A DNA stretch of 64,000 nucleotides from Diplosphaera chodatii (GCA_032358165.1 JAALGY010000041.1:2542001-2606000), one strand, 5' to 3'. Counted from the stretch's first letter, positions 10,132 through 22,519 are shown. Notes: generated from the letters alone by a model not told the origin. A program made the numbers and translations.

Positions 10132-13100
10132 TCACAGCAGGCTGTCGCCGGTGCCAGACCGACCTGCCGCCATCACCTCATCAGAATCCAGGATGCCGGA
10201 CAGGGGCGCCTCGGCCCTCAGCACTGCGTCCAGCGACGGTGCAGGCGGCTCCGTGTTCTGCACGTCCTTCGCAGCCTCTGGCATTGGGCCATTGGCTGCA
10301 TCGCCGATGCAGCTCGCTGCAGGCTCCAGCTGATCAGAGGCCATGTCCGCTGCATCCGCAGCTGTGGCAGCCGCAGCTGCTGTTCCCGCTTCGCTGGCCA
10401 CGGCCGCTGCTGGGTGCAGGTCTTTGCCAACGAGACTGCCTGGCTCATTGGCCAGATCCTCGTGCCGCTCCTGGCGCTCCTCAGCAGCGGAGGCAACCAC
10501 CACCAGCCGCGGGTCTGCTGATGGAGGGGAGGCACCCGCTGGCTCCGCTGCTGCCATGCTGGCTGCCGTTTCAGCGTCTGCTGCGTCATGGCTGCTAACA
10601 CCACTGTCAGTCGGTGCCGTGACAGGAGCATCACGCTGCTCGACATCCGGCTGTGCCAGAGGAGCTGATTCTGAAGGGCCTGGCTCCTGTGAAGCGGCAT
10701 CCAGCTGTGCCAGAGGATCCGCCTCTGGAGGGTCGCGCTCCTCTGGAGCAGCGTCCAGCCTCGCTGCCTCAGTGGAGCCTGCAACTTTTGCACCATCTGC
10801 CGGTGCATCTGCCGCCGCTGAAGTGCCCAAACTGCTGTCTGCCTGGATGCCGGTGCCCGCTGCAGCACTTGGCTCAGTGTCGGGTATGTGAGGCATGTGC
10901 TGCTCCAGCGGTGCAGCTTCCTCCGACTGCACCGATGCTGGTGGCACCCCATCTTCAGCTATCACCAGTGGCGGGCCCTCAGGCACATCGGCCAGTGGCG
11001 AGGGCGGCTGAGCATCTGCTGCTGCACTGGCTGCACTGCTGTCATCGCGTGGGATGGTGGCCGTCGGTGGATGCCGCACCGCCCCAGGCTCATCCACGCT
11101 GTCTTCCTGCAGCACGCTGTGCTGTTGCTGGGCCGGTAGCTCTGAAGCCGTGCCATTGAGCAGCTGCAGCGGGTGGTCCAGTGCTGCGGCTGCTGAACCA
11201 CTTCCGATGTTGCCGCCGCCATCAGCCTCATCTGCTGCAGCTGCGTCTGTGCTGCGGCGCCGCTGCTGGGGGCTGCTCTGCTTTCTGACGCCGGCTGCAG
11301 TCGCTGGCGGGCCATCCAGAGACGTCCGGTTGGAGGCCTGCGGGCTGGCGGACGGGCTGGCGGCCTGCCGCTGCTGCTGTGAGAAGGGTGCGCCCGGGGC
11401 GAGCAGGCTGGACAGCGGGGAGAGCGCGGCCGCACGGGCAGCAGTGCCGTTCTGCAGGTTCGCAGTATTGTTGTCAGTACCAGCAGTAGGTCATGATTGC
11501 ACTGAAAATGTACAACAGCTGTACTTTCTGCACACTTGTGACAACAAAGAGCAGGGAAGGGGCGGCACCTGCGGTAGCGACTGCAGGGCCGCGAGCAATG
11601 TGCCGATGTCTGCCGTCGCCTGCGCTCGCCAAGCCGGGCCCTGCACCCAGTCAAAAGCACCATCGGCAACCAATCCGCCTGCCAAGTGCAGCTTGCCAGG
11701 TACTCGTACAAGAGTGTGTGAGGCTGCACGTTGCCGTCACAGCTGCTCATGGACCTTGCTGAGTGATGGTATAATGTTGGCTGACACGGTCATCCCCGCT
11801 GGTAGCTGCACAGTGCTGCGACAGCGAGCGGTGGCACCTGGGGCTGCAGGCGCTGAAATGCATCTGCCGTCGAGTTGGCGAACACCTGCGCCACGCGCCC
11901 GAATATGGACGCCAGCTCGGCAGGCCCAAGCAGCGGTGTCAGCACCTGCCAGTCAACAGCAGCAGTGACAGCTCATACGATATTCTCACTCCTCTGCATG
12001 GCTGACAGCCACAGGTAACCGAACTGCAAGAACACAGTTCGGCCTATGAGCACGGGCACTACATAGGTTTGCCAAGGAGAGTAAGGTCGGAAGCTGGATG
12101 ACAGCGCCGTACCTGGCTCAGAATGCGCAGCTGCTTGGCATTGGAGGTGGCAAAGCCCGATGCGGGAGGCAGCGGTGCCCCGGCGACGGGCGGCGGTCGC
12201 GCCGCCCAGCCGTCCGCCGCAGCCGGCAGCCCCTTGAGCGAGGCGTTCAGCCGCTCGCGCATGATGCCCACCAGCTTGCTGTGCACCTCCGCCCGATGCA
12301 CGGTCAGGTCCTGGCAGCACAGCGATAGTCCTCACACACTAATACACCAGAGCAGCATGCATCCTGATGACATTTGGCACACTGCCATACACGCAACAGC
12401 ACTGTAAGTTCAGCTGGGAATATAATGAAGCTTGGATGCTGCAGGTCACAGGCTCATGCACGTCAAGTGGCACCTGCAGGAGGCGGTCAAACTCCGGCGA
12501 GAGCAGCGCCCGGCGGGTGTGCGGCACAGGCGCCGCCAGCGCACCCCGCAGCAGCGGGTGCAGCGCGATGACCGCGCCTGCAAAGACATAGATCTTCCTT
12601 GAGTTACCACCAGGAGCTCGTCAATGCACACCAACACCCAGCCTGCGGCCCGCAATTGCAGGACACAAGGCCTCTAGTGAACATGCGCACCCGCTGCCTG
12701 CGCTGACAGGGCCAGGTGCTTGGCTGTGATTGAGCGCAGCCCTGCGCTTGCCATCGCGCCGGCTCCTAGCACCAGCTGGCACATGCGTGAGTTGAACACC
12801 TGCGTGGCACAACTGCTGTTAGGCAGCATGGAAGCGACGACCGAGACGGCTCAGTCGCACCCAGAGTGTCCTGTAACGGCAAGGGTTTCACATGCAGCCT
12901 GCTCAGTTCAGGAACACGTCCCGCACCTGCAGCAGCTCGACCACGCGGCGTGCGACGTCGCCCGAGAAGTCGGGCACCTCCGCCTGGAAGCGCAGGTACG
13001 CTGCAACCAGACGAATGGCCTCCAAGCCGACACCCACCTACATGACACACGCAACACGCTGCATGCCTCCAATGATCGGTGATATTAGGATAGCCGGAAC

Positions 13101-16100
13101 CACCACAGCCTGAGCATGGTCAGCAGACAGCGTCGCACCATGCAGAATGCCTCGCTGCCGATCCGCAACCGGTCAGCACTGTGGCCATTAGCTATTGGAG
13201 CAGCGTTGTCTGGCTGGCCCCTGCCGGGGGAGGCAGGACTGGGAGCAGCACGCGCAGCAAGGTCATCAACAATCGCTTGCACGTCTGCTGTGACGGCCGC
13301 TGCCGCCCAGGTCTCCTTGTCCAACAGACCTGTCAGGCGTCAGCAGCTGCACCTTGTCAGACGCTATGAACACAATGCGTGGGCGTGCAAGCAGTGACGA
13401 TGCTGCTTTTACACAGCACTCACGGCAGCTGCTTGAATTCGCACGCATCCCATGCTGAGGTCGCAGCGCACCATTGAGATGTGCCATGCTGCGGGCGTGC
13501 AGGGCGTCCAGCCATGCGCGGCACTGCTGCTGCAGGGCTGACCGCAGACCTGACGATGGCCGCGCCGCCTCTGCCCCCGCCAGGCTGCCAAGCCTGCATA
13601 AGTATTCGACAAGTCAAGCATCAGACTATGTCATGTTTTCAAACTTACTGCCTTGGTTGGTACCTGCGGTACACCTATCGTGGTTGTAGCAACCGTGTGC
13701 AGTTGGTTGACACAGCAGAGCAGTCTGGCACCGTCGTTGAGAGGCATGAGCCCAGTGCACATAGCAAGCAGTGCAACGCACCCTTCAGAGATGGCCAGAA
13801 CTTCCCGTAGCTCCGGCAGCCCCAGATGCGCATGTATCTGACCCCTGCAGTTGTCACAGAACACCTAACTCAGGCACCTGCCCATTGAGTGGGACAAGGA
13901 TGTGGTACATGCATCAGAGTGTGCTCATGGCAGCTCTGCCACATATGCCCAGGGGGGCTGCCGGGGGGTTCACCGTGCGGCCAAGAGTTTGGCCCATCGG
14001 CCATGTGCAGCATCCGAAGCGGCCTGCAGCGATTCTGCCGCCCCGCTTGATGCTGCCTGTGCCTCCGCCCTGGGTGCTCGTGCTGCACGCAGCGCCTCTG
14101 CAAGCGCCGCGCGCACCCTGCGGCAGGGTAGGACTCTCGTGGCAACACCCACGCCTGTGCACCGCCACAGTGGTCCTGCTGTAGGGCCCCCCACCATGAC
14201 CTGTGATTGCTGGGGTATTGAGAGAATTGATAACCCTACAAATCAGCCGATAGAGCGCTCTGAGGGAGCCTACCTGCGGCGGTGGGTCAGGCAGGACCGC
14301 GTGGCTGCGTGCACAGCAGCAAGCAGTGCGAGCATTGCGGGCGGCGGCAGCGCCTGCAGCTGCTCTGCCAGGGGTGCGCCCTCGCTGAAGTTGTGCGCCA
14401 ACAACACCGGCAGCCCGCGCTCGACCACCTCCCTGCATGCGGAGTACATCCAGTGCACAGCCTCGCAGACGGGTGGCACTGCCACTGCGGGCTCCTGAAG
14501 CTGCAGGGCAAGGCAGCAGCTCTGCAGCCCACCAAGTGCTACCATGTCATGTTAGATGTTGACGGGGCAGCGGATGCCAGATGCTGACCAGCCGATGGCC
14601 CAGCCCATACCTGATGGCCTGCTTGACTTCCGATGCAGCGGCATCCCGCGCAGCGGCCAACGCCTCTGGCAGGCGGCCAGTGCGGCGGAGGCATGCCACC
14701 AGGCCCGCCAGTTCGCCATCAGCGGCTGCCTTCTGCGCGCCTCCCTGCTCCGTCTGCTCACCCGCAGCTGCAAATGCTGCCAGCGCACCCTCTGCGCGGT
14801 GCAGGGCCACGTGTCACGATGTGGCATGGAAGTTGCCAAGAAGACTGGACGCATGCAGCTGCTGATTTGATGTGGGCCTCCACTGAGCAGGTTCGTATCC
14901 GGTGCCTCAAGTCCAAAACCCGTCTTCTTCTATACAGACGCGACAACAGACCTGCTGTTGCGGGCAGCTTCGAGTGGTGCACCCGCCGCAGGGTGGCCAG
15001 CACATCGTCTGCCATGGGGTCCAGGCCGGTGAATGCTGTGGCCCGCAGGAAGTCGGCGGCAATCAGCTCATGCATGCTGGCGCCTGCCTCCGCGATCTGG
15101 TCTGGCAGGTGCCTGCAGCCAACACAAAACGTCTTGAGCCTGGAGTTGAACATGCACTGCAACACTGACACAGCAAACCCAGTCTCACTCACCGAATGCA
15201 CTGAGAGTGACACGTGTGGGCGAGGGACCGACCTGAAGCATGCCAGCCCATGCAGCGGGTCGCCAGCGAGCCCTGCCTGCAGGTCTGCAAGCACATCCAG
15301 GGCTGCGCCATAGTCACCGCCCTGCAAACAATTGCAGAAGACCTTGAGCATGACAGCACTTGCCGTTTCCTATCCAGCCGAACTGATCGAAGGCCTGCTG
15401 CCAGAAAGGGTGTCAGCAGCAGCAGGACCAACAGAGCGCTCGTGATGCCGTCAAGCCAGCATGATGTGGGGAGGATGCCCCTGACCTCCAGCAGCAGGCC
15501 GAGTGCGGCGGCACCAGCTGACAGGCCGTCCAGCACGGACAGGCGCTCAACCAGGGATGCCAGGTTGTCACGCCGCCGCGTCAGCCGCGCCAGCTGCTGC
15601 ACCGCATGCCCCGCCTCCGCCTCCATGGCGCCCACCTTCGGTGTCGACACATCGATGTAACGCTTGCTAATGTCACCGCCTGACGCTCCTGAAGCCCTTG
15701 CCTTTCGTGCCAAGGCTGCATATACGGGTATGGCGTGCTTTCAGTGCTGCCTCTGATGACATGCTAGGTCGTTGCGGTGCCAGTCTCGCGGAGCGGCAAG
15801 CTCACATGCTGGCGCAGCACAGCGATGCCGTCGCAGGTGTCGCGCAGCGAGGCGCGGCACTCTGCCAGGGCGCCTGCTGCCTCGAAGAAGTTCTCCCGCT
15901 TTGCTGAAATCTCTGCCAGAAGGTGCACCTCTACCACATCCTGTGGAATCAGTCCTGGCAAGTGAGCATTGTTGCACTCATGTTGCCCTCGTCTGCACTA
16001 GCAAGAACCCACACGGGGGAACATACCGATAGATGGCATTTCTTAGCACAGCGTCGCACCAGGTGTGCCGACAGCTGCTCCAGGGCCTCTACACGCTGCT

Positions 16101-17109
16101 CCTCACTATCACTGGGCGCCACATCCTCCCATGTCTCCGGCCTGCGAGATTGCCATCATGAGCCGGCTGTTGGACTGTCAGCACATACATGCAGCATGAA
16201 AGGCGTGCTTGTCAGGTGAATGGTCAGGTTTGCGAGGCATTGTCCTTGGTGCAATTTCTGAGGGCTGAGTACCTGGAAAGCGAGAAGTGCTCCTGGAAGA
16301 ACAGCGGGGGCACCTTGCGCATCGCCCGCACAAGCCCCTCGCCATTCCCTGCTCGCCCATCTGTAGCGCCAGGATCGAACATGTCTGATCATCGTATGGA
16401 GTCCCACAACAGCATCATTCCGCATGATCACAAGGCATGCATGATGACGGCGCACCTGATGCAGACAGGCTGGCCTTGAGGCTGTCACCATCGTCTGCTC
16501 GCACAGCCTGAAAGTGTTCATACGCCACCGCCTGCCGGTTGAGGTACCCCTGCAGGAGCGGCAGGCAACCAGCATTCTGGCCTTGTTGCGTGCAGAGCTG
16601 GACACAACTGCACTGCCCAACAAAGCACATTGCCGTATACACAAAGTGGCAGGAGGCAGCACATGCCTGAAATTGCCGGATGTCCACCTCCGGCAGCAGG
16701 CCTGGCGCCAGAGGCGGCGGCGTCTCTGGGAAGGGATCGCTGCCAAAGGGGTTGACGAACCAGCCTGCAGCGCCCGCTGGACTGTCGCGCGGATTATTCA
16801 ACAGGGGCGTGATCCCCTGTAAATTGCCCTGACAGTGTCAGTGGCATATTCACAACAGTCGACTTCGTGCACGCAGGCATGATGCGAACGGTCAGGTGCG
16901 ATGTTGGGCTCTGGTACCTGCAGCTGCATGCCGAGGTGTGCATCACGCGAGGTGACACTGAGCCGCTTATGGGAAGATGGTGGCGGAGCATTGACGGCGC
17001 CGCTGGTCTTCAGCTGTGGCAGCGAGCCGCGCCGCTCAAGCAGCGAGTCCTGCCGCTCGTGCCGGCTGGGCTCTGCCAGTGAGCCCTGGCGTTGGTGGCG
17101 CCCCGACAT
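10132..17109 (-). CDS. VPS54: VPS54, GARP tethering-complex subunit, with long disordered tail
   Basis: A subunit of the Golgi-associated retrograde protein complex, which tethers endosome-derived vesicles at the trans-Golgi. The ATG at 17109 gives a Ser/Arg-rich leader (MSGRHQRQGSLAEP), then exons with FVNPFGSDPFPETPPPLAPG, VPPLFFQEHFSLSRPETWED (about 16270-16320, the Vps54 'FF' segment) and YRDVVEVHLLAEISAKRENFF. The coiled middle follows (KRYIDVSTPKVGAMEAEAGH, about 15590-15665, then GDYGAALDVLADLQAGL and RHLPDQIAEAGASMHEL). The C-terminal Vps54 domain spans about 12050-13360, with VPDFSGDVARRVVELLQ and DLTVHRAEVHSKLVGIMRER. The final exon, from about 11455 to the TGA at 10132-10134, adds about 440 Ala/Glu/Asp/Pro/Ser-rich residues that ordinary VPS54 proteins lack. 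A TTG upstream of the chosen ATG is not a credible start. Confidence 0.9.
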
Positions 17110-18072
17110 GGTGCCGCCCTTGGGCTGGCACTGTCTGTCAGACAATGCGGACCATGATCAGGTTTCCTGCCGGCATTGAGCTTCCAGCTGTATAGCGCAG
17201 CTGCACATCAACTATGCCAGGTGCTGTCGATCTGGTTCTGCAAGGAAGCTGTTTTTGGCTGCTTTTGGCTCTGAGCATCTCGACCCGCATGAGACCATGT
17301 GACAGGCATCTGAAGCCCAAACTGTGCGAGCGGTGGGCTTAGCCAGCTGACCAGTTCGTGCGCTGCGGACCGTTTATCATCCGATCACTGTGCTGGATCA
17401 ACCACCCTCGAAATGTTTCAACATTGAGTCCTCACACAACATGCACCAGCATCAATGCCTCACCCCTGGTGCCCATGGCCGACAATCCCACCGTGCCTCT
17501 TGGTGCTCATGAGTAGTGCAACAAGCGGATTGTGGTCTTGGTTTGGCCACTGTATCGTGTGCTCACGCTTTGCACCTGACTAGCCTACCCAATTGTCTTA
17601 GCTAATCAGCCGAGCAGACTGGCGCAGTGGCCGGCGAGCGCGTGCGCGCCTCCTCATAGTTTCAAGTCCTGATTGCGTCTTCAGTCATCTATCGGTCCGC
17701 TGCTCTGCCACTCGTGGTTTTCATTCAGGTCGTGTTGCGTGATTTGGCATCGATTCTGTGGGTGCCAGTGACTCTCGAACCAAGTTCAAACCTGAACATC
17801 AGGGTGCCTGGCTCCAGGCACACGGCAGGGCGTACTGGCTGAACGTCGTTTGTGCAGTGTCACGCGCGTCAGCGTCACACAGCTATAAACAACTTTGGCA
17901 GTGCGGTGCGTCGGCGCATGACGCGGTGAACACCCCAGTCATCCAGCAGTGCACGCTGACGCGGCGCTGCCCTCGAGTCGAAGATTGCTGGGTACTGCAA
18001 GCACAGCAGGCGCTGGTCCAGCGCTGGCAGAGCCCCTTGTCGTTGGGTCTTCCTGATCGCGGACAGCACGTC
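17110..18072. promoter_or_regulatory. Head-to-head interval, VPS54 / AHA1-domain gene
   Basis: This must contain both promoters and leaders. The reading frame of the AHA1-domain gene stays open back to about 17758 but without an ATG and without similarity to the family, so it is treated as leader. No other gene is visible. Confidence 0.35.
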
Positions 18073-18579
18073 ATGGCAGTCTGGGATCGAAGGGATCCGC
18101 GCTGGCACGTGGAGGATCGACCTGATGGCAGCAACGTCAACGGATGGCACTGGGAGGAGCGGAACAGGGTGTCCTGGAGCCAGCAGCGACTGACAGAGCT
18201 GCTTGGCTCAGGGCTGCCACCTGCGCAGCTTGATGAAACGCTGGGCTCCGCCCAGATCACTGGCCTCAGGAGCTGCACCGGCGAGGCGTATCAGACCCTG
18301 CGCAAGGGCAACAAGGTGTTCAGCGTGTACGACCTGACGGTGACGCTCGACTGGACAGGCTGCTGGAAGGAAACAGACAGCAAGGTGAAGGGCGACATTG
18401 TCATAACAGAGTTCTGCTCCACCAACGATCCCGACGAGTACGAGATCACAGTCAGCGCCACTGACGGCGATGCTACAGCTCAGCAGAACCTGAAGGCAGC
18501 AATAAGCGGGCTGCAGCCAGCGATCATGGAGCGCCTTGCACAGTATGTGGCAGACCTCAATGCGCTGGCAATGCAATGA
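18073..18579 (+). CDS. Small AHA1 N-terminal-domain protein, Hch1-like Hsp90 co-chaperone
   Basis: The 168-residue product starts MAVWDRRDPRWHVEDRPDG and continues NVNGWHWEERNRVSWSQQ, the signature of the activator-of-Hsp90-ATPase N-terminal domain, which binds the Hsp90 middle domain and stimulates its ATPase. Later family features include FSVYDLTVTLDWTGC, KVKGDIVITEFCS and DEYEITVSATDGD. The normal second half of AHA1, the START-like C-terminal domain, is absent: the TGA at 18577 follows directly. The layout therefore matches yeast Hch1 (about 150 residues) rather than full-length AHA1. The gene has no introns, unlike nearly every neighbour. The start is the first in-frame ATG and sits just before the conserved domain. 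That it acts on Hsp90 is inferred from the family. Confidence 0.88.
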   Translation: MAVWDRRDPRWHVEDRPDGSNVNGWHWEERNRVSWSQQRLTELLGSGLPPAQLDETLGSAQITGLRSCTGEAYQTLRKGNKVFSVYDLTVTLDWTGCWKETDSKVKGDIVITEFCSTNDPDEYEITVSATDGDATAQQNLKAAISGLQPAIMERLAQYVADLNALAMQ

Positions 18580-18965
18580 CGCTGGCAGCTGCTTTCGTAA
18601 AGGTGCAATTCTAAGTGTTGAAAAGCGGCAGCAGCTGGCGATACACTGGACCCTTGGTGGCCTAGTGCAATATTATATGTAGATGGCCTGGCGGTCGTAT
18701 TGGGCTCGGCGGACTCACCGTGACGGAAAATGGCTGAGTGAAAACACAACATGGTGATTGTTTTGCTATACTAAATGTAAAAGAAAGCAGCACTACAACC
18801 GTGAAGGAGTTCCGTAAGCACTAACTACAAGAAGGCTACACACACAGGGTATGCAACTGGCGCCAGATTTCGTTGTCCGGCCCACAGAATAGTACTGGCA
18901 ACACTTCAATGGGAAACTGATCCTGTCTAAAGCCAAGAATGTGCAACCAAGCCCGCAGCTCCCAG
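18580..18965. other. Convergent 3' intergenic region
   Basis: AT-richer than its surroundings and without a coding pattern. It holds the 3' ends of the AHA1-domain gene (+) and arginine deiminase (-). Confidence 0.5.
18776..18780 (+). terminator. Putative TGTAA poly(A) signal
   Basis: TGTAA about 200 bases after the stop of the AHA1-domain gene, followed by an A-rich run. It fits the green-algal polyadenylation word. Confidence 0.55.
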
Positions 18966-21900
18966 TTAAGCCTTGCTGGCTGTGCGCTGCGGAGGACCAA
19001 GCGGCGGCATTCCAGGGATTGCTGCCAATGCAGCTGATGCTGCGGGGCCGAGCGTCTCCTGCAATGCCTTGGGCGGCCACTGCAGCCGCTGGCCGTCGCT
19101 GGTCTGGATCCACTGCTGATAGTCGTTATCCTTGGCGCGCTTGATCACCTGGGCAGGGCGCAGCAATCATTGTGTGGCCAGTTGGTGTATTGCCTTTATT
19201 GAATCAGGGCACAGCATAGTGACAACATGGACAGCAGCGAGGGTGACAGGAAGAGGCGACACGCTGCAGCAGCACTGTGAAGGTGTCGGTAATACCTGGC
19301 TGGAGCAATGCACTGCGCCATACATCGAAGTGATGGGCGAGAAGTCAATGACCTGCAGTCTCGTCGAGAAGAACATGTCACAAGAGACCTGCTAGCAGGT
19401 ATTGAGCGAGCTGTGAGTTAGCTCTGCAGTCGAGCCCAGGATCAATGAGCACAGACGCCCGACCTGAACATCGCCCTTGAAGTGGGGATCCTTCACTATT
19501 CGCCGGGCGCTGGCGGGGTTGACGCTGATGATGCGGCTGTTGCCAAGGTTCAGCACATTGCAGCCGTACATCTGCACCCGGGACAGGCTGATGTAAGTGA
19601 ACAGGCGGACAGCTACACCAGTCTAGCATCTGCGTGTGCTTTAAAGGTGCGGCACACATCGGAGTGCGGAGACCCACCAGCTGGTCGGAGGCCTTGATCG
19701 GGATGATGTGCCAACCCTCATCCTCCAGGTACCTGCTGAACTCTATCCCCTGCTTGTTCAGCTTGTACTTGCCACCCCCCTCCTCCTGCACTTCACCAGT
19801 CTGACTGTGATTCACAGTGGACACACTCTTGTTATGCCGTGCCTGGTGCCATCAGAGCACAAGTGCTGCAGGCTTATGCCATCAGAAAAGTTCGTACCTG
19901 CACCCACTCATCAACCAGCCGCCGTGTTGGAGACTCCTCGCCCATCATCTCATCCATCATGATGCACACGTCATCCCCAATGATGCTGAACACGCAATCC
20001 AGATGCATGCGATCCTGCATACATACAATCAGCAGTGGCCTGGGGCCGATGACGCTTGCAGCTGACACAGAAATGGGCGTACCAGTGCTTGCTGCCAGCT
20101 GACGGCGCCACACCCCGCTGGATGCGCATAGCGCCAAACCAAGGACACCCAACATACCAACCTGGTTCTGCTCAAAGTCGTCCCGCACGACCGCCACGCG
20201 CCGGTAGCCGAACAGGTCCTCCTCCATCAGCTGCTGCACTGCCTCGAAGTTGGAGCGCAGGCCGACGCCGACGAAGGCCAGGTCCGCCGACGCCGGGCAG
20301 AAGTCGCCGCCCTCCAGGTACCCCGGCTCCCGCACCTCCCCCACAATGTTGACGCCTGTGATGTATGTAGGACAGCTGTTGGGCCACACGCCTGGATCTT
20401 GACTGCAGGTCGCTTGCATGCAGTATTGGTGATTCAGGTCCGTGCGAAACATGGCAATTGCCATCAAATAGTCGGGTCACCTGTGAAGCAACTGAAGACG
20501 AGGTGGATGGTGGCAAACGATGGAAGCAACAGGTTAGCAGGAGTAAGACCATGGATTGCATTTTACAAGAGTGGTGAAATCTTCTAGCAAGCATAGCCCC
20601 ATAACGTACCCAACTTGTCGAAGCAGAACTTCATGAGCGCAACCTCCAGTTCCCGCACAGACGAGCGCAGCCGCGCCATGACGATGCCCTTCGCCGTCGT
20701 GATCTGTTGGTCGCGTGTATACACCTACATGGCAGTACAACCAGGCACTGGAGTCTGCTACTGCCAGCCGGACTGGTGCAGGCTGTCCAGCGAGCGTGAG
20801 CGATGGGTCACCATGGCTGTCAATGCAACGGAACAGCAGAGGACACCACTGGACGGGTGCCGACCGCACCATCGTCGTCGCTCAGTCTCACCAGGTTGGA
20901 GAGCGGCTTGAAGGTGTAGGAGGCGGTGAGCCCGGTGTCCCGGTAGCTGGGCGACACGGAGACGGTGGGGTGGATGAGCAGCATGTCCAGCAGCTGGCTG
21001 GTGGACATGTGCTCCAGCACGGTGCGCTTGTAGTCGTCGCCCAGGTAGAAGCGGTCCTCCTCCGCTAGGTCGTCTATGCTCACCCCCTCCGCCAGCTCGT
21101 AGTTCAGCGCCTGCGCAGGCGTGTGCATAAATGTGCAGCATCAGCACAGTGCCTGCTGTGCACAGTGCCCACCATCGAACAACGCTACAGCAGGCATAGA
21201 GCCGCAGGGGCTGTGACAGCGCCGGTTGAGGGACCCAGCGGCGCAGCGGACGGGTCATGCTGCCACACACAACAGCATGAACAAGCAGATCCCTGATCCA
21301 CTGCCGCCCACCACCATGGCCAGGTCCTCCAGCTCCACGCGGGCGCCCACGTGGTCCTCCACGCCGTACGACAGGATGTCGCGCACCGTCAGCACCTTCA
21401 CCCCGTGCTCGCGCATCACCCGCCTGCCATCGCAACAGTCAGCTGATCGAGTGGACGGTGCAAGCATGCAGATGCAGCACTGAACATCCAAACAGTCATC
21501 GTGCCTGAGGTGTGCACGGGTCACCACGGGATGCCAATCGTGCACCTGAACTCGGAGTGGGAGGCCTTTGCAGCTTCCAAGTTCACCGGCTTCTCAAAGA
21601 GTGATGCCTGCGCACATCCACATCCACCATGATCAGGTGCCATGTGCAGATACCCCTGGCGCAAGGTGACCCTTGTTGCTTGAATCCACCGCCAGCCTGT
21701 CGAGATCGGCACTACTCACCCGGGGGTGCAGCCCACCCATCATGAGGGAGGTCCCCTCCGGCTCGAACACGATCACGACCTCCGCCGTGTCATTCTCCCC
21801 CTCCTGGCACGCCCGAATGCCCACCTATGGCATATGCTGTTGCGCCATTAGTCATGACATCGTCAGGCAGATCCTGCAACAGAGCCAGCTCGGAAGGTAT

Positions 21901-21999
21901 CCAAATGGCATGCTTGTGGCACACAGCGGAGGGTGTCCACCGCACCTGCGACACATCACCCGCCATGGCCCCCGGGTGCGGCTCCCGTGCCTTTTTCAT
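18966..21999 (-). CDS. ADI: Arginine deiminase
   Basis: Hydrolyses arginine to citrulline and ammonia; it belongs to the guanidino-modifying (amidinotransferase) fold. Spliced exons give VVIVFEPEGTSLMMGGLHPR, SLFEKPVNLEAAKASHSEF, LTASYTFKPLSNL joined to VYTRDQQITTAKG (the substrate-binding TRD region), EPGYLEGGDFCPA (the acidic EGGD motif, about 20300-20330), MHLDCVFSIIGDD (the catalytic His, about 19985-20010) and MQMYGCNVLNLGNSRIISV (the nucleophilic Cys near 19560). The full catalytic set is therefore present. The C-terminus ends in a Pro/Ala tail with TAA at 18966-18968. The start is uncertain. An ATG at 21999 (MKKAREPHPGAMAGDVSQ) is taken, but the frame is open slightly further to an AG acceptor-like site near 22040, so one more 5' exon is possible. 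The ATG at 21966 is also usable. Confidence 0.92.
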
Positions 22000-22514
22000 T
22001 TGCGGGGCAGGAGCCTCCGGTGGCGCCACCTCAGAGATGTCCTATATGACACGCGAGACTCCCTAAGCGTCTTCATTCCGTGCAGTCGTTCGTGGTGCCA
22101 CTTGAGAGTTTGCGACAGCACATGCTTCACAGCTTTGCAGGCAGATGCCAGCAACCGCATCATGCTTGTAGCATCTAAGTAGCTAAGTGAATGTTCTAGA
22201 AAAGGAAGCCCGACTGCATGGTCCTTGGGTATCTTTGTGGATTCAATGCACATCAGCTTGGCAGATCGCATGCACTACCTGGAAGGACCGGCTGCGTGGA
22301 GCTGTGGTCGGCTTGTGCTCCAGCAGTCCATTAGCACTATCCATGCTGACTATATTGACTTCAGCTCGCACACGCGTGAGCGGATACTTGGACTTTATAG
22401 AGCTTGTGAGAGCTTCGGTGCCGCCATGGTGCCGAGGTGGCAGGGTGAGTCAGCGACAACTGAGATCTGTCAGACTGCAGCATGATGCAACATGCATGCC
22501 ACCAGTTCTGCAGT
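22000..22514. other. Intergenic, between arginine deiminase and the CLK kinase
   Basis: Contains the arginine deiminase promoter (transcribed leftwards) and perhaps a small 5' exon of it. No protein-like reading frame is convincing. Confidence 0.4.
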
Positions 22515-22519
22515 TTACA
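22515..22519 (-). terminator. Putative TGTAA poly(A) signal for the CLK kinase
   Basis: Minus-strand TGTAA about 200 bases past the kinase stop codon, within the range seen for other genes here. Confidence 0.45.

Noticed and set aside
11054..11968. Plus-strand open frame of about 300 codons opposite the VPS54 tail
   Set aside because: It is a GC-driven shadow: Ala/Ser/Cys-rich, no ATG context and no domain, while the minus strand continues VPS54.
14880..14920. GGTTCGTATCC, resembling a tRNA T-arm
   Set aside because: It lies inside the VPS54 gene and no matching acceptor stem, anticodon arm or D-arm is seen nearby.
17758..18072. Upstream extension of the AHA1-domain reading frame by 105 codons
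   Set aside because: It begins with GTG, has no in-frame ATG and no family similarity; the conserved domain starts just after the ATG at 18073.
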